From: Gymnothorax reevesii
Taxonomy: Eukaryota > Chordata > Actinopteri > Anguilliformes > Muraenidae
Direction: 5' to 3'
NCBI GenBank assembly: GCA_029721435.1
Contig: CM056582.1
Location: 38,212,611-38,276,610 of the forward strand
DNA: 64,000 nucleotides
The notes beneath the pieces are model-generated. The model saw nothing but the letters and a program-made list of their open reading frames with translations, had not been told where the DNA came from and searched no databases. Numbering within the stretch: position 1 is the first letter of the stretch; each line of letters begins with the position of its first letter. Positions 20,262-31,449 of the stretch are shown here, one piece after another. Both the position numbers and the translations under genes were made by a program.

Positions 20262-20620
20262 TTTTATCATATCTCTGGAAATATTTGTCCGATTCACCTC
20301 AAATCAAGTGCAAATGAAAGGTCATGACTTGAGAATCTGTCCCACGATGACATTATAGCTGTTTGGTTCAAAATTTTGACACAGGGTGGAGCTTTGTCAC
20401 ACAAAATTCACCACTTTTGCCATATCTATGGAACCATTTGTCCAATTGACATGAAACTATGTGCAACTGCTAGGTCATGACCTCACAATGTGTCACCTGA
20501 TAACATCATACCCCTGTGGTTCAATATTTTGCCACCAGGTGGTGCTTTGTAATGGAAAAGTACCATTTTGGCCATATCTTCAGAACCATTTGTCCGATTG
20601 ACCTGAAATTAAGTTCAAAT
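20262..20620 (+). repeat. Diverged ~150-bp tandem repeat, about 2.3 units
   Basis: Units open with a CATATCTnTGGAA..ATTTGTCC segment, followed by CATGAC or GTCATGACCT, then CACCAGGTGGTGCTTTGT-like sequence. The three starts lie near 20265, 20418 and 20570. The units are well diverged, indicating age. Confidence 0.7.
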
Positions 20621-20639
20621 TAAAGTCTATTCAAAGTCT

Positions 20640-22660
20640 ATTCAAGGATTGGGGAATCGGAGGATTGGGGGCGTTCAGGGATGTACGCCAAGCCATTGCC
20701 TCCGACGCCATAAGCCTAGTTGGCTTTGAATTTTCTTCCTTCAAGTATACTAACAATGTTCCATTTGTCTGCGCCCCACAAGGTGTCGACCTTGTTTCAG
20801 ATCCTGTATGTCACTCATCTTTTGTGGCTTGTATTATTAGACAGTAGCTCAATAGGAATATACAGGAAGCAGGGTGTCTCATTGTCTTCTACCACTGCTG
20901 TCCCTGGTATGAAGATGCTCTGCCTGATCGTGGACGCCCTGTTATCCGCGAGAACAGCTTTATAGAACAGATGAAAGCAAAGCCATGCTGTATCCCGTCT
21001 CATGTATCCAGAGTCTAGTGGCTGCTGTAACGCCAGGACTTCACAAATCTGGCTTTTGAAACACAGTGTCAGAGAATAAATCACGTTTCAGTGAGTATCA
21101 TTGAGAATGTCTGAATCAAAGTTATGTCTGAGTCCATCTGGATTTAGAGCAGTGATTTGTATCTGTAAGGCTAAGGGCAAAGGCTTTAGTGCAGTGGACA
21201 CTCCATGAGACGCACGTAGCACTTCATGTAGCAAAATCCATCTAAGGTGATGCAAGACTGTTGTACCCTTGCTGTCATTGGAAACATGTCATTTCAATTT
21301 GCGTTGTGACAGGTGAGGATGCCATCCATGGTACAGTCCATGACTGAAAGGATCCCTGTAAGGATCCTGACATTATAGTAGAAGTCAGATTGTCTTGCAT
21401 CAGAGCACCAAAGACAGATCAGATTGTTAATGGGATAGACAGAAGCTGCATATGGTTGGGGGGGGGGTTATTTTGGTTTCCTGGAATTCATTCAGCAATT
21501 TCCCTCAACTGTGCAATTTCATCCCCTGCACATTTTGGTCACACACAAAATTGGGTCACAGTCATTGTGCATCGCCCGAATGGAGTGGGTGAGGACTGGT
21601 TTGCTGGCAGAACCAACTCTTTAGAGGCGCTGTGCTTTACCTGATTTTTGGGTCAATGGGAGCAATGATGTCTGATGTTTGGTTTCCATGACAAAAGGTT
21701 TCTACACTTCTGTGCACTGATTCCCATCTCCCTTCCACTAAACATTATTTTCAAACCCTTTGATCTATCACACACTCCTTCCTCTCAGTCCTACTGTGTG
21801 AATATTTCAAAATGTCTTGCGTTTGTGAATGAGTCGAGAACTCTGGCAGGCCCTGTGAGGAACACGCTGCTGTGCGCGGCTGTGACTTGTGAAGACAGCT
21901 GGTTTCCGACAGAGCGGATGGAGGATTTGCAGCCTCAGTTGAGCTGCACCGATGTAAAATGGCACAAGATGTCGCGGCTTGATGCCATGTCTTTATAACA
22001 TCGCCTTTGATGTCATGACATCCTGGTTCTGCACATCTTATCTTCTGCTTGTCATATGAGAGGCCAGTGAAGATTGTGTTTGAACCCATATTTGCTTCTG
22101 ATGGCAGAAACTCCTCACTGAAAGGAAGCAACATTTAACATTCTGTTTTATTTCTGACACTGATTTTCCTGCAGATCTGCATTGGTTAGTACTACAGCCT
22201 AACTGCAGCAGTGCCTGATTGTCGCATGTTTGGCTCATTTTAGAGCTCGGGTTCATAGATGGCTTTCCATGGCAGCAGTTCAGGGTTCAGTCATTTACAG
22301 CCACTTGCTGGGTTCATTGTACAGCCCCTCAAGCCTCTGTACTTGAGGAATGGTGCTGCCTCTCATGTTAATGACCACATGATCATTGGAAAAGGACTGT
22401 GAGATTGAGCCCTTATCTGCAGATATATCTCCGTCTCTGCTCAGCAGGCGGTTATGGGGCTCCAGCTGGGGGAGGATTGGGAAAGAGCAGGAGCAGACTC
22501 CTTTTCTCTTCTGATTTGAAACCATATCGCTGTGTCGCTTGCATTGTACATTTCCGCTTTCTTCAACTACCTTCGCTTAGTTGTTGCATTTCTTTCTGTT
22601 CTCTTTTTGTCTGTGAAAGTCCTCATTGAGGGGAATGGTTTGACTGGTAAAGACAGTTAG
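20640..22660. other. Intronic sequence without recognised features
   Basis: Several open frames of 60-127 codons occur on both strands, none with a recognisable domain, splice context or repeat terminus. Confidence 0.35.
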
Positions 22661-22687
22661 TTTTCTGTGCCTGATGTGGTTCTCACA

Positions 22688-22975
22688 GAAGCTGATTTAA
22701 TGCTGGGTTTTGTGGTTCTCACAGAAGCTGAATTAGTGCTGGGTTTTGTGGCTCTCACAGAGGCTGAATTAGTGCTGGGTGTTGTGGTTCTCACGGAAGC
22801 TGAATTAGTGCTGGGTGTTGTGGTTCTCACGGAAGCTGAATTAGTGCTGGGTGTTGTGGTTCTCACGGAAGCTGAATTAGTGCTGGGTTTTACGGCTCTC
22901 ACGGAAGCTGAATTAGTGCTGGGTTTTACGGCTCTCACAGAGGCTGAATTAATGCCGGGTTTTGTGGTTCTCACA
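22688..22975 (+). repeat. 36-bp minisatellite, exactly 8 units
   Basis: Eight head-to-tail 36-bp units of the form GAAGCTGAATTAGTGCTGGG plus TNTTGTGGTTCTCACG. Because 36 is divisible by three and no stop codon falls in the unit, the array is open on both strands (VLTEAELVLG-like repeats forward, TTPSTNSASVR-like repeats reverse). Isolated units recur at 30275-30325 and 44002-44112 in the same orientation. Confidence 0.95.
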
Positions 22976-23144
22976 GTGGTTGTGGTTCTCTCATTCCGTG
23001 TCATTAAAACTATGAACAAACATATGAAATCGCATAATATTGAAGACTGCACATTTTGTCATAATTTAAGTTTATACTTTTGTACATACACATAGATTAC
23101 ACAATCAAATAATAATCTTAATTTGAGCATATATAGATTTTACA

Positions 23145-24075
23145 TTACAGATCCAATTTCTTTGGCACATTAATTTGGCAGTCACTGTACAAATTATCTA
23201 ATGAACATCTCTGCTCTGTTGTGCTATCTTTTTGGATGGCATAAATACGCCCAGTTCCTGTAGAGGGAACGTCAATCCTTGCAATTATATGCTGCAGTGG
23301 GACATTGCACAGGTCTTCTCTTCTTGGCCAGTAGTAACTCTTGGCAGGGCCATGTGGGTGCATGAACTGAATCAGTACATCTTCATCTTGTTCTGAAACA
23401 TCTCTGATGCTTCTTATCCACCATATCTGATCATACACACAACTCACATATTTTCCTGGTATCATCTCCGCCAACTGATGGCCATTTTGAATGTCAACTT
23501 GAAGGCTTGAATCAACAAATTTGTTGATTCCTGATACCCTGCTGACTTCTAGACTGCTTGGATTCAAAGGTTTGAAGCTGTGGTTATCCCTGGTTCCTGG
23601 CACAGGTTTTGCCTTTGAAAATCTTTCATTCAGCCTTCCAGTGATTGCTTGAACAGATTCCTGATCTATCCGCATGAAATGAATGTGAATGTGTGTGGTA
23701 AATGTAATTTTGCCCATGAAAACAGGTCTTGAGGAGTGAGCATCTGGTGAGTTACAGTGGCTTTGGCCCTGGCAGCCTTGCGTTTCACTGTGCCACCTAT
23801 CCCATCGCAGAGTGATTTGCTGTGGGATGTAGCAAAGAAATGCCACTCTGCTGTAATGCCTCAGTCCCTTTTGTGACGAATGAGATTACAGACATTCTTC
23901 AGGTTTTTGTAATGAGAGGCTGCACCATGACTGAAATAATATATTTTGCTCAGAGCAGGAAGCATCTCCTTCAGATATGGAATGACATTGCTTTGAAATG
24001 TATATCCTGCAATTGTATCATGTTTAAGGCAGTTGCTTATCACACACAGGCTGAGGCATTTCAGTTCTCCATTGT
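23145..24075 (-). pseudogene. Transposase-like gene, 3' part (split by LINE)
   Basis: C-terminal half of a transposon-derived protein of a kind common in fish genomes. In order, across frame changes, I can read NGELKCLSLCVISNC, IYYFSHGAASHYKNLKNV, EWHFFATSHSKS, CDGIGGTVKRKAARA, PGTRDNHSF, YVSCVYDQIWWIRSI and FMHPHGPAKSYYWPRRED. From memory the family has SDG rather than SHG in the second motif, so a probable catalytic Asp is lost. At least three frameshifts separate these pieces. The upstream half lies beyond the LINE insertion at 24076-28765. Calling it DDE-type is an inference. Confidence 0.7.
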
Positions 24076-24434
24076 CATCTTTTTTTTTTTTTTTTTCACA
24101 GTTCTTTTTTTATTAATTTTGAGGTTTACATAACATTTAAACAGAGACAAAACAAAAACCCCATTCCCATCCCAAAACAAACCTCCCCTACCTCCTGCTG
24201 TCACTCAATAGTATAAAACTTATTTTGTTTACTGAAGCTTTTCAACATGATATGCTTATACGATAAAGTGTATATAATTAATATTGGACACTTCATAAAA
24301 CAAAATAAATTTGATGACTGAAAAACATTTACAAACATTTAAGAAATTAAAGAGAAGCAGCATGTCTAGGCCTAAAATGTCAGGAGCCTTCTATAATAAG
24401 TATATTAAAGGTTCCAATAAGATGGCTCGGTTAT

Positions 24435-27400
24435 CTATTCTTGTAACTTTGTAGAGGGTTCATCAAAGAATGTAAGATAAGGTTTCCACACTTTGAAAAA
24501 CTTCTTCTCAGAACCCCGTAGAGTGTATCTTATTTTCTCAAGCCCCAAATTCAACAACACATCCCTTATCCAGTGGGAGACTGAGGGTGGGGCAGCCTCC
24601 CTCCACCTCAAGAGAATCAGGCGACGTGCCAAGAGAGTAACAAAGGCAACCACCTTGTGACTACCTACAGGTAAATGCAGCCCTTCAGGGATGATTCCAA
24701 ATATCGACATTAAGGAATTTGGGTTAATTTTAACTGTTAAAGCTGTAGAGAGCGCTTCAAAAATAGCCTTCCAATACCCCTCTAGGTTAGGACAGAGCCA
24801 AAACATATGAATCAGAGTTGCTTCCGCCGATTTACATCTGTCACATATTGGATTGATTTGTGGATAAATTTTGGCCAGTTTGGACTTGGAAAGGTGTACC
24901 CGATGTACAATTTTAAATTGAATCAGGGAATGACGAGCACACATTGAGGACGAATGAACTTTTTCGACAATCTTGGACCAAGTTCCATCATCTATTGATG
25001 TTTGGAGATCCTGTTCCCATGCAGTTCTAATTCTCAACAAAGAAGGGCAGTCTAGTTTTGAAAACAATTGTAACATATATGAAATCGCTCTTTTAGCTGT
25101 TGGGTTAAAAGACATTATATCATCTATAATTGTGTGTGCGGGTTTAGTAGGAAATTGTGGAAGAAAACTCTTAACATAATCCCTAATCTGAAAATATCTA
25201 AAACAATGAGAGCTGGGTAAATTGAATTTTTTGGACAACTGGGTGAAAGAAGCAAATGTGTTATTTATAAAAAGGTCTCTGAAGCACTTCAGGCCACTCC
25301 AATACCATGAATTGAAAGTTGTGTCAAGTTTTGAAGGTGGAAAGTAATGATTAGATGCCACTGGACTAGAAAAACACATATCTTTCAAGTTAAAATGTTT
25401 TCTGAATTGTGAATATATCCTGAGTGAGTGAGTGACAACTGGGTTATCATAGGACATGATAAAAGATAGAGGCAATGATGCACCGATTAGAGCTGACAGA
25501 GAAACAGAGCCACAAGAATGTGTCTCCATTATTACCCAGGTAGGACACTTCTTATCTAGATGGTGATGCGTCCAGTACGAGATACAATACAGGTTGGCAG
25601 CCCAATAATAATACCGGAAGTTCGGGAGGGCCATACCTCCTTCAGATTTTGCTCTTTGCAAGAAATCTTTACGAAGACGGGGCTGTTTGCGATTCCAAAT
25701 GTAAGATGATATTATTGAGTCTAACTTTTTAAAAAATGTACCAGAAATAAATACAGGCAAACACTGAAACAGGTACAAGTATTTTGGAAGCACAGTCATC
25801 TTAATTGCATTAATTCTGCCTATAAGTGAAATAAAGAGAGGAGACCAATTAGCCAAATCCTGTTTAGTTTTTTCTAACAGTTTTCCAAAGTTTTGCTTAA
25901 AGAGGTTTTTAAAATTCTTTGTTACTGTGATTCCAAGATAACTGAAACTGTCCATAGTCACTTTAAAAGGTAAGCTAATGTTCTCAAGTGATGAAACGTC
26001 TAGATTCAAAGGCATCAACTCACTTTTATGTAAGTTTAATTTATAACCAGAGAACTCACCAAATCGTTGTAAAAGGTCAAGAACTAATGGAATAACAGTC
26101 TCAGCATTAGATACATATAGGAGGAGGTCATCTGCGTAAAGGGACACTTTATGCTCCATGTTCCCTCTATTTATACCCAGTATGGAGTGACTGGATCTTA
26201 TAGCAAGAGCCAGGGGTTCGATGGCCAAAACAAAAAGAAGTGGACTGAGAGGGCACCCTTGGCGAGATCCGCGGTGTAAATCGAAAGGTTTAGAATATAT
26301 ATTGTTTGTCAGGATCATAGCTGAAGGACTAGAATATAATAATTTGATCAAGGATATAAATGTTGTCCCAAATCCAAATTTCTCTAATGCCACAAAAAGG
26401 TAACTCCATTCTACTCTATCGAATGCCTTCTCTGCATCCATTGAGAGAAGGCATTCTGAAGCAGCTTGGCAAGGAGAGTACATTATATTAAACAGGCGAC
26501 GGATATTAAAAAAGGAGCGTCTGTGTTTAACAAAGCCCGTTTGGTCCGGAGATATAATACTAGGCAACACACCTTCCAGGCGATGGGCCAGTACTTTGGC
26601 CAATATTTTGTAATCTGTATTTAACAGAGAAATAGGTCTATATGATCCACAGTCTAAAGGTTCCTTATTTTTTTTTACTAATAGTGTTATACACGCCTGA
26701 TTTAACGTTGTTGGAAGGGATCCTGATTTCAGTGATTCAGAATACATGGCAGCCAAAATAGGAGTTAACTGTTTGGAAAATTTCACGTAAAATTCACTCG
26801 GATAACCATCCGGACCTGGCGATTTTCGATTTTGTAAAGATTTAATGGCATCTGTTATTTCCTGTTGTGTTATTGATTTATCCAAATCTGAGACCTGATC
26901 TGGAGACAGAGACGGAATATGTAAATCCTTGAAAAAATCCTGCATAGAATCATAATTGGGATTGCTAGAAGTGTATAATTTACTATAATAATCTTTAAAA
27001 ACATCATTTATTTCCTGTTGGTCTGTTATGACCTCACCATCCTGAGAAACCACCCCATTAATAATTTGTTTAGCCCTGGCACCCTTCAATTGTCTGGCCA
27101 AAATTTTCCCTGCTTTCTCCCCATGCTCATACAGATCACTTCTCTTCCTAAGCAATAAATTTTCAATGAGATATGACGAGACAAGGTCATACTGCACTTT
27201 GAGTTTTAAACGCTCCTTATATAACTCAGGAGAGGGAGATTGTGCATATCTTTTATCCAATTCAGAAATTTGTCTGTCGAGTTTTAATTGTTTTGCTTTC
27301 GAGTTCTTTTCCTTGTTAGCCATAAAAGATATAGTTTGACCTCTTAGATATGCCTTTAATGCCTCCCAAACAACTGAAATTGTAACATCCGGAGTCATGT

Positions 27401-28229
27401 TAATTTCTAAAAATAAAGAGATTTGTTCCGATAAAAAATTCACAAACTTTTCATCTGCTAGTAACAGGGAATTGAACCTCCATTTTCTGCTAGTAACCCT
27501 TACTTCAGGTAAATTTAATTCCAATACAAGTGGAGCATGGTCAGATATTATTATAGTTTGGTACTCGCAGGACCGAATGTAGGGGGATAATTTATTGTCA
27601 GTGAAAAAATAGTCAATTCTGCTGTATGTGTGGTGTACATGAGAGAAAAAAGAGTATTCCCTGCTTTTTGGATGCAGAAAGCGCCAAATATCAGAAATGC
27701 CAAATTCTGAGAGAAAGGATTGTACATAGGAAACTGATTTGGATGCCGCATAACCTAGTCTAGCAGATGACCTGTCCATCCCAGGATCCATACAAAAATT
27801 AAAATCTCCCCCCATAATAAGCAAATGAGAATCCAGATCTGGAAGTAATTTAATAAGGTGAGCAAAAAACTGGGTATCATCAAGGTTAGGAGCATAAATG
27901 TTAGCCAATATGACCTTAATATTATAAAGTTGGCCCGTAACTATAATATAACGACCATTTGGATCTGCAATAGAGTTAGAAGGAGAAAAAGCAACGTTCC
28001 TGTTTATCAATATGGCCACGCCTCTCGTCTTGGCCTGAAATGTAGAGTGGAAAAACTGCCCCACCCACCCCCCCGACACCCGGGAATGATCTGACCTTCG
28101 AAGATGAGTCTCCTGAAGAAAGGCAATTCCAGCCCTCAGGTGTTTGAGATGTGTTAGTGTTTTTTTCCTCTTAACCGGGTGATTCAGGCCCTTGACATTC
28201 CAGCTGACAAAATTGAGATCACTGTTCAT
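24435..28229 (-). CDS. LINE ORF2: endonuclease and reverse transcriptase, intact
   Basis: A single uninterrupted 1264-codon frame. Residues ~1-235 form the APE-type endonuclease (FVSWNVKGLN, LQETHL, YAPN, GGDFNF, RIDYFF, SDHAPL). The reverse transcriptase follows at ~450-800, with SPGPDGYPSEFY, YRPISLLNTDYKILAKVLA, QTGFVKHR, MDAEKAFDRVEW, GSRQGCPLSPLLF and the catalytic LYADDLLLY. Near residue 1135 a Cys/His module (CDRCKSAEATLIHMFWLC) matches the C-terminal knuckle of L1-type ORF2. Length and layout fit the L1/Tx1 group. The protein would nick target DNA and copy the element RNA in place. No stop or frameshift is present, which points to a young copy. Confidence 0.93.
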   Translation of the reverse strand: MNSDLNFVSWNVKGLNHPVKRKKTLTHLKHLRAGIAFLQETHLRRSDHSRVSGGWVGQFFHSTFQAKTRGVAILINRNVAFSPSNSIADPNGRYIIVTGQLYNIKVILANIYAPNLDDTQFFAHLIKLLPDLDSHLLIMGGDFNFCMDPGMDRSSARLGYAASKSVSYVQSFLSEFGISDIWRFLHPKSREYSFFSHVHHTYSRIDYFFTDNKLSPYIRSCEYQTIIISDHAPLVLELNLPEVRVTSRKWRFNSLLLADEKFVNFLSEQISLFLEINMTPDVTISVVWEALKAYLRGQTISFMANKEKNSKAKQLKLDRQISELDKRYAQSPSPELYKERLKLKVQYDLVSSYLIENLLLRKRSDLYEHGEKAGKILARQLKGARAKQIINGVVSQDGEVITDQQEINDVFKDYYSKLYTSSNPNYDSMQDFFKDLHIPSLSPDQVSDLDKSITQQEITDAIKSLQNRKSPGPDGYPSEFYVKFSKQLTPILAAMYSESLKSGSLPTTLNQACITLLVKKNKEPLDCGSYRPISLLNTDYKILAKVLAHRLEGVLPSIISPDQTGFVKHRRSFFNIRRLFNIMYSPCQAASECLLSMDAEKAFDRVEWSYLFVALEKFGFGTTFISLIKLLYSSPSAMILTNNIYSKPFDLHRGSRQGCPLSPLLFVLAIEPLALAIRSSHSILGINRGNMEHKVSLYADDLLLYVSNAETVIPLVLDLLQRFGEFSGYKLNLHKSELMPLNLDVSSLENISLPFKVTMDSFSYLGITVTKNFKNLFKQNFGKLLEKTKQDLANWSPLFISLIGRINAIKMTVLPKYLYLFQCLPVFISGTFFKKLDSIISSYIWNRKQPRLRKDFLQRAKSEGGMALPNFRYYYWAANLYCISYWTHHHLDKKCPTWVIMETHSCGSVSLSALIGASLPLSFIMSYDNPVVTHSLRIYSQFRKHFNLKDMCFSSPVASNHYFPPSKLDTTFNSWYWSGLKCFRDLFINNTFASFTQLSKKFNLPSSHCFRYFQIRDYVKSFLPQFPTKPAHTIIDDIMSFNPTAKRAISYMLQLFSKLDCPSLLRIRTAWEQDLQTSIDDGTWSKIVEKVHSSSMCARHSLIQFKIVHRVHLSKSKLAKIYPQINPICDRCKSAEATLIHMFWLCPNLEGYWKAIFEALSTALTVKINPNSLMSIFGIIPEGLHLPVGSHKVVAFVTLLARRLILLRWREAAPPSVSHWIRDVLLNLGLEKIRYTLRGSEKKFFKVWKPYLTFFDEPSTKLQE

Positions 28230-28689
28230 GCTGCTTCTGTAAGTAGTTTGGTATGGAAAGACAGTTAAACATCAAACAAGTAATACAATACTGATTAAGT
28301 TTGGAATTAGTCCAATGAAACATGTAATAAACATGAGCACACATTTCACTATGAGTGACAGCAGAACAAAACAACCCACCCCAAAACCCCAAGGTGACAC
28401 TAGCTGTTATCGCAAACAGCACACCTCCCCTAACTAACTTACAGACCTCCAAGTTACTTTCCTAATCTAAATATAAACCTCTCTTCTGCCCTAACATTAA
28501 CTCCTAAGATTCCCCACTTTATAAAATAAAGCAGGCTGAAAGAAAAGAGGCAAAAGTATATAACGGTATAAAGAATAAACCCCACTGTACAAATGAACCT
28601 ATAAGACCTCAATACTCACAAAGTACAAAAATAAGAGGGGATAGACATCCCCTAGTACTTGTGTCAATTACCAATATTTTCTACAAATA

Positions 28690-28765
28690 TAGTTTAAAAA
28701 AAAAAATAATAAAATAAAATAAAAAGAGAAAAGAATAAAAAAAAAAAAAATAAAAAAAAAAAAAA
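28690..28765. repeat. A-rich low-complexity tract
   Basis: Runs of A broken by single T or G bases mark the 5' edge of the LINE. Confidence 0.8.
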
Positions 28766-28772
28766 CATCTTT

Positions 28773-29745
28773 ATAATAGATTTGCAAATGGATGCAAGGT
28801 ACATTGGGAATTGTCCCTATGGTATCCCTGAGCTGCATCTTGCACTACAAATGAATAGTTAGCTGCAAAATCAAGTAGAATAATGGCTTCATCTGCTTGA
28901 AGACTTTGTTTGAGGTCATGCAAATACTTACTTTGGTGCTTAGCAACAAAGTGGTGAGTAGCCAAAATATTCAACTTCTCCTCCAATGCCTGTCAATGTA
29001 CTCCAGCCTTGACAGAGTATGGTGATTGAGAGTTGTTCTGTTGGTGGTAACCCACTGCTTGAATTCGACATGACATGCTTCATCACTCATTTTGCCTGTG
29101 ATGAAATCTTACAAATTAGTAGACCCAGGACAATTTAGACACCTGTGAATCATGCACTCCATATTTTGGGTTGAACACACCAGAGATTGTAGCAGCTCTT
29201 TATATCCAATTTTGTCACATTGATTGGCCAGAGGGAAAGATGCAAGCATCAATTTGATGTTCTGATGATTTGTGCACAGACATACCGAATGTGTACCTTT
29301 CGCTCCAACGGTGAAACATTCCTTGGGCCTCAGCTCACAGAACTTTGAAAATCCTAACTTGATGCCTGGGTGGGAATCTTTTAACAACAAGAAGGCTTCA
29401 TTTAAATTCATCAGTATCAGTCGTTTTTGCTTGTGCACATGTTTCTTGCAGGCTTTTATAACCTCTTTTCCCAGCCATTTGTCTTGAAATGTCATCTTCA
29501 TTATAAAAATTGCAAACCTATGTAATGGTATCCTCACTTATGATTTTCCCCATTTTATGACCTACTTCTGGTAAAATGCCATATTCTTCTCTGATATTCC
29601 GTGCTCTCCTCACAAGATATTCACTTACACCAAACCCCTGGACAGTCTTTGCGATTGTCCTTTTTGGCACCAAAGTTAACAAATTTAGCTTCTCCTGCTT
29701 CCCAGTTGCAATTGATAATTGTATCCCCCGAACGAAGGTATACGT
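28773..29745 (-). pseudogene. Transposase-like gene, 5' part (split by LINE)
   Basis: N-terminal half of the same transposon-derived protein whose 3' part is at 23145-24075. Readable blocks in order, in more than one frame, are LNLLTLVPKRTIAKTV, FGVSEYLVRRARNIREEYGI, NEDDISRQMAGKRGYKS, IKLGFSKFCELRPKECF, GTHSVCLCTNHQNIKLM, LATHHFVAKHQSKYL and IILLDFAANYSFVVQDA. The last block would hold the first catalytic acid of an RNase-H-like fold (inference). At least three frameshifts are present. The reading ends at HPFANLL where the LINE target site begins and resumes at 24075, so the two halves were once contiguous. Confidence 0.72.
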
Positions 29746-30040
29746 CTCTGGTTTCCCAGAAAAACTAGCGCCAGCTTTCTCGCCACAACGATGACGGATT
29801 GCATGTATCTTACAAATGATTCAACACCATTTGACTGATATACATGGTTTAAATGGGTGCTGACTATGTTTGAGAAGACTGGTGTGAATCCAGCATGTTT
29901 GATTCTTATTTACACAGATTCTAAGGTGTTAATGTTCACTTTTTTGTTTAGTTGCTCACTTCTAGAGCACAGCTCGTGCTCACAGAGCTTGTGTGTCTGA
30001 ATGCACGGACCCCTTGTTCTTCTTTGTGTCCATTTTCTAA
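29746..30040. other. Unannotated sequence
   Basis: No motif beyond the start of the transposase-like gene was recognised. The true 5' end of that gene may extend into this stretch. Confidence 0.3.
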
Positions 30041-30075
30041 TCATTTTTCCCCTTGGCTTTGCAATGTAAAATTGG

Positions 30076-30271
30076 ATTTAGGTGTAGTTAACCCCACCCC
30101 CAGCCTCCATATGTAACCAGTTCCTTCTCTGGCCCAGCAAAGATGTGATGCTGCTCTGGAACCACTTTCCCAGACCGGGAACTGGTTCTTTGGCTGTGGA
30201 AACAAGAAAAAGTTCCAAATTAGGCACTGGCCCCAGATTGGCACCGGAGGCTCTTTGGTGGAAAAGGGGTA
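30076..30271 (-). repeat. Fragment of a GGAACC-rich hAT-like MITE
   Basis: On the minus strand this begins TACCCCTTTTCCACCAAAG, continues with CCGGTGCC and GGAACTGG segments, and stops after GGGTTAAC. The opening is typical of a fish non-autonomous transposon. The partner terminus is missing. Confidence 0.4.
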
Positions 30272-30274
30272 AAA

Positions 30275-30325
30275 GAAGCTGAATTAGTGGCGGGTATTGC
30301 GGTTCTCACTGAAGCTGAATTATTA
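30275..30325 (+). repeat. 36-bp minisatellite, 1.4 units
   Basis: One complete unit (GAAGCTGAATTAGTGGCGGG..) and the start of a second, in the same orientation as the array at 22688-22975. It lies just upstream of the 5' half of the transposase-like gene. Confidence 0.8.
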
Positions 30326-30913
30326 CTTTGGGCAATTCCATTTTGCAGAAGCTCAGAGGCCAAAAAATATTTTCCACAAATTGGGGAAAATGTCACATGA
30401 AATTAACAGAACAGATGCTCAGCTTTGTGTACAAAAGTTGTTTTGGTTGGGATAATGTGGTAAAAGTAGCTTTGGTGCATCGAAGAGGGCATGCTTTTTC
30501 ATGTTTTTCTGCCAGCGAAATATTCATGAATTAGCCTCACTTTATATCTAGCGTGTAAACCTGGCTCTTATCCAATGCTTTAGTTTCATAATACCGGTGT
30601 CCGTATTGACAAGGTGACAACAGCAGAAATTTTTTCAAAAGATTTCTGAAAAATGGCATTTTCAAAGCAGTAGGTTAAAAATTACTTTCAATGAAACTAG
30701 TTTCGTGGGAGTAACATCAGTCACAAAAGTCAAATGTACATAGTGCTGTAAACAAAATCTTTGAATATTCCAAACTATTATCCACACATTTGTTAAAGTA
30801 GTCAGCATTACACTAAAAAACAATGTGTCAGTCTTTCCTGAGAATGCAATTTAGTTGGTCACATCAGTGTAGCATCATGAGAGGCCTCACCGGCAGGGCA
30901 AACTGAGGAAGTG

Positions 30914-31422
30914 CACAAAAATACAAAAAAAAGGAAGGTTCCAACCAAAAGTTTTATTTTACCCAGACTTCTCTATCCAAACACACCCAGGTAAGTCTTT
31001 TCTTCTTTTGAAGTTCAAATAACCGTGACCCAACAAAGTGAATAACAAAGTACTGTCCAGTTTATAATCAACATAAAGTGTCCAACTTTCCTTTAGTCAG
31101 AGGGTTTTTTCTCCAGCCATGTGCTCCAACCTTCTCTGTGCGATCCACTCTGCCCAAATGATCTTCCTGACTGCCTTTTATTTGTTCTCCTGGTCCACTC
31201 CCCCAGCCCGGCTTCAATCAGGTGTCTCAAACACCTGCAGCTGTCTAATTCCTGGTGGCTTGTGGGGGATGAAGTTTGTGGTCTGGCAGCCATTTTGTTG
31301 CTTGACTCTTGGGGTGGTTTAGTGGCAGCCATTTTGTGGTTGGAGAGCTGCCTGCTGGGAGATGTAGTTGGGACGTATTGCCCATCCACTACCTGTCCCC
31401 TTGTGATGCCACATCAGTTACA
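30914..31422 (-). repeat. Solo LTR of an LTR retrotransposon
   Basis: On the minus strand it runs from TGTAACTGATGTGGC, through a core promoter-like AACAAATAAAAGGCAG, to AAAATAAAACTTTTGG (polyadenylation-type) and a T-rich end. AAGTG occurs at both edges (30909-30913 and 31422-31426) and may be the 5-bp target duplication, although the TG..CA ends do not align perfectly with it. No internal coding sequence or second LTR is nearby. Confidence 0.6.
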
Positions 31423-31449
31423 AGTGAATCCAGGTCTGTAACATCAGTC

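Larger units (their letters stand above)
24076..28772 (-). mobile_element. L1-like LINE insertion
   Basis: Non-LTR retrotransposon inserted antisense to prkce. The 3' end is a 16-17 base T-run on the plus strand (24080-24096), which is its poly-A tail. CATCTTT occurs at both edges (24076-24082 and 28766-28772) and is the likely target duplication. ORF2 is complete; no ORF1 is visible in the ~530 bp before it, so the copy is 5'-truncated. The 5' edge is an unusual A-rich tract at 28690-28765. Confidence 0.85.

Noticed and set aside
22657..23095. Long ORFs of 131 and 142 codons on opposite strands, one Ser/Thr-rich like a mucin
   Set aside because: Both arise from a 36-bp tandem repeat whose length is divisible by three. 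There is no signal peptide, start context or splice support.
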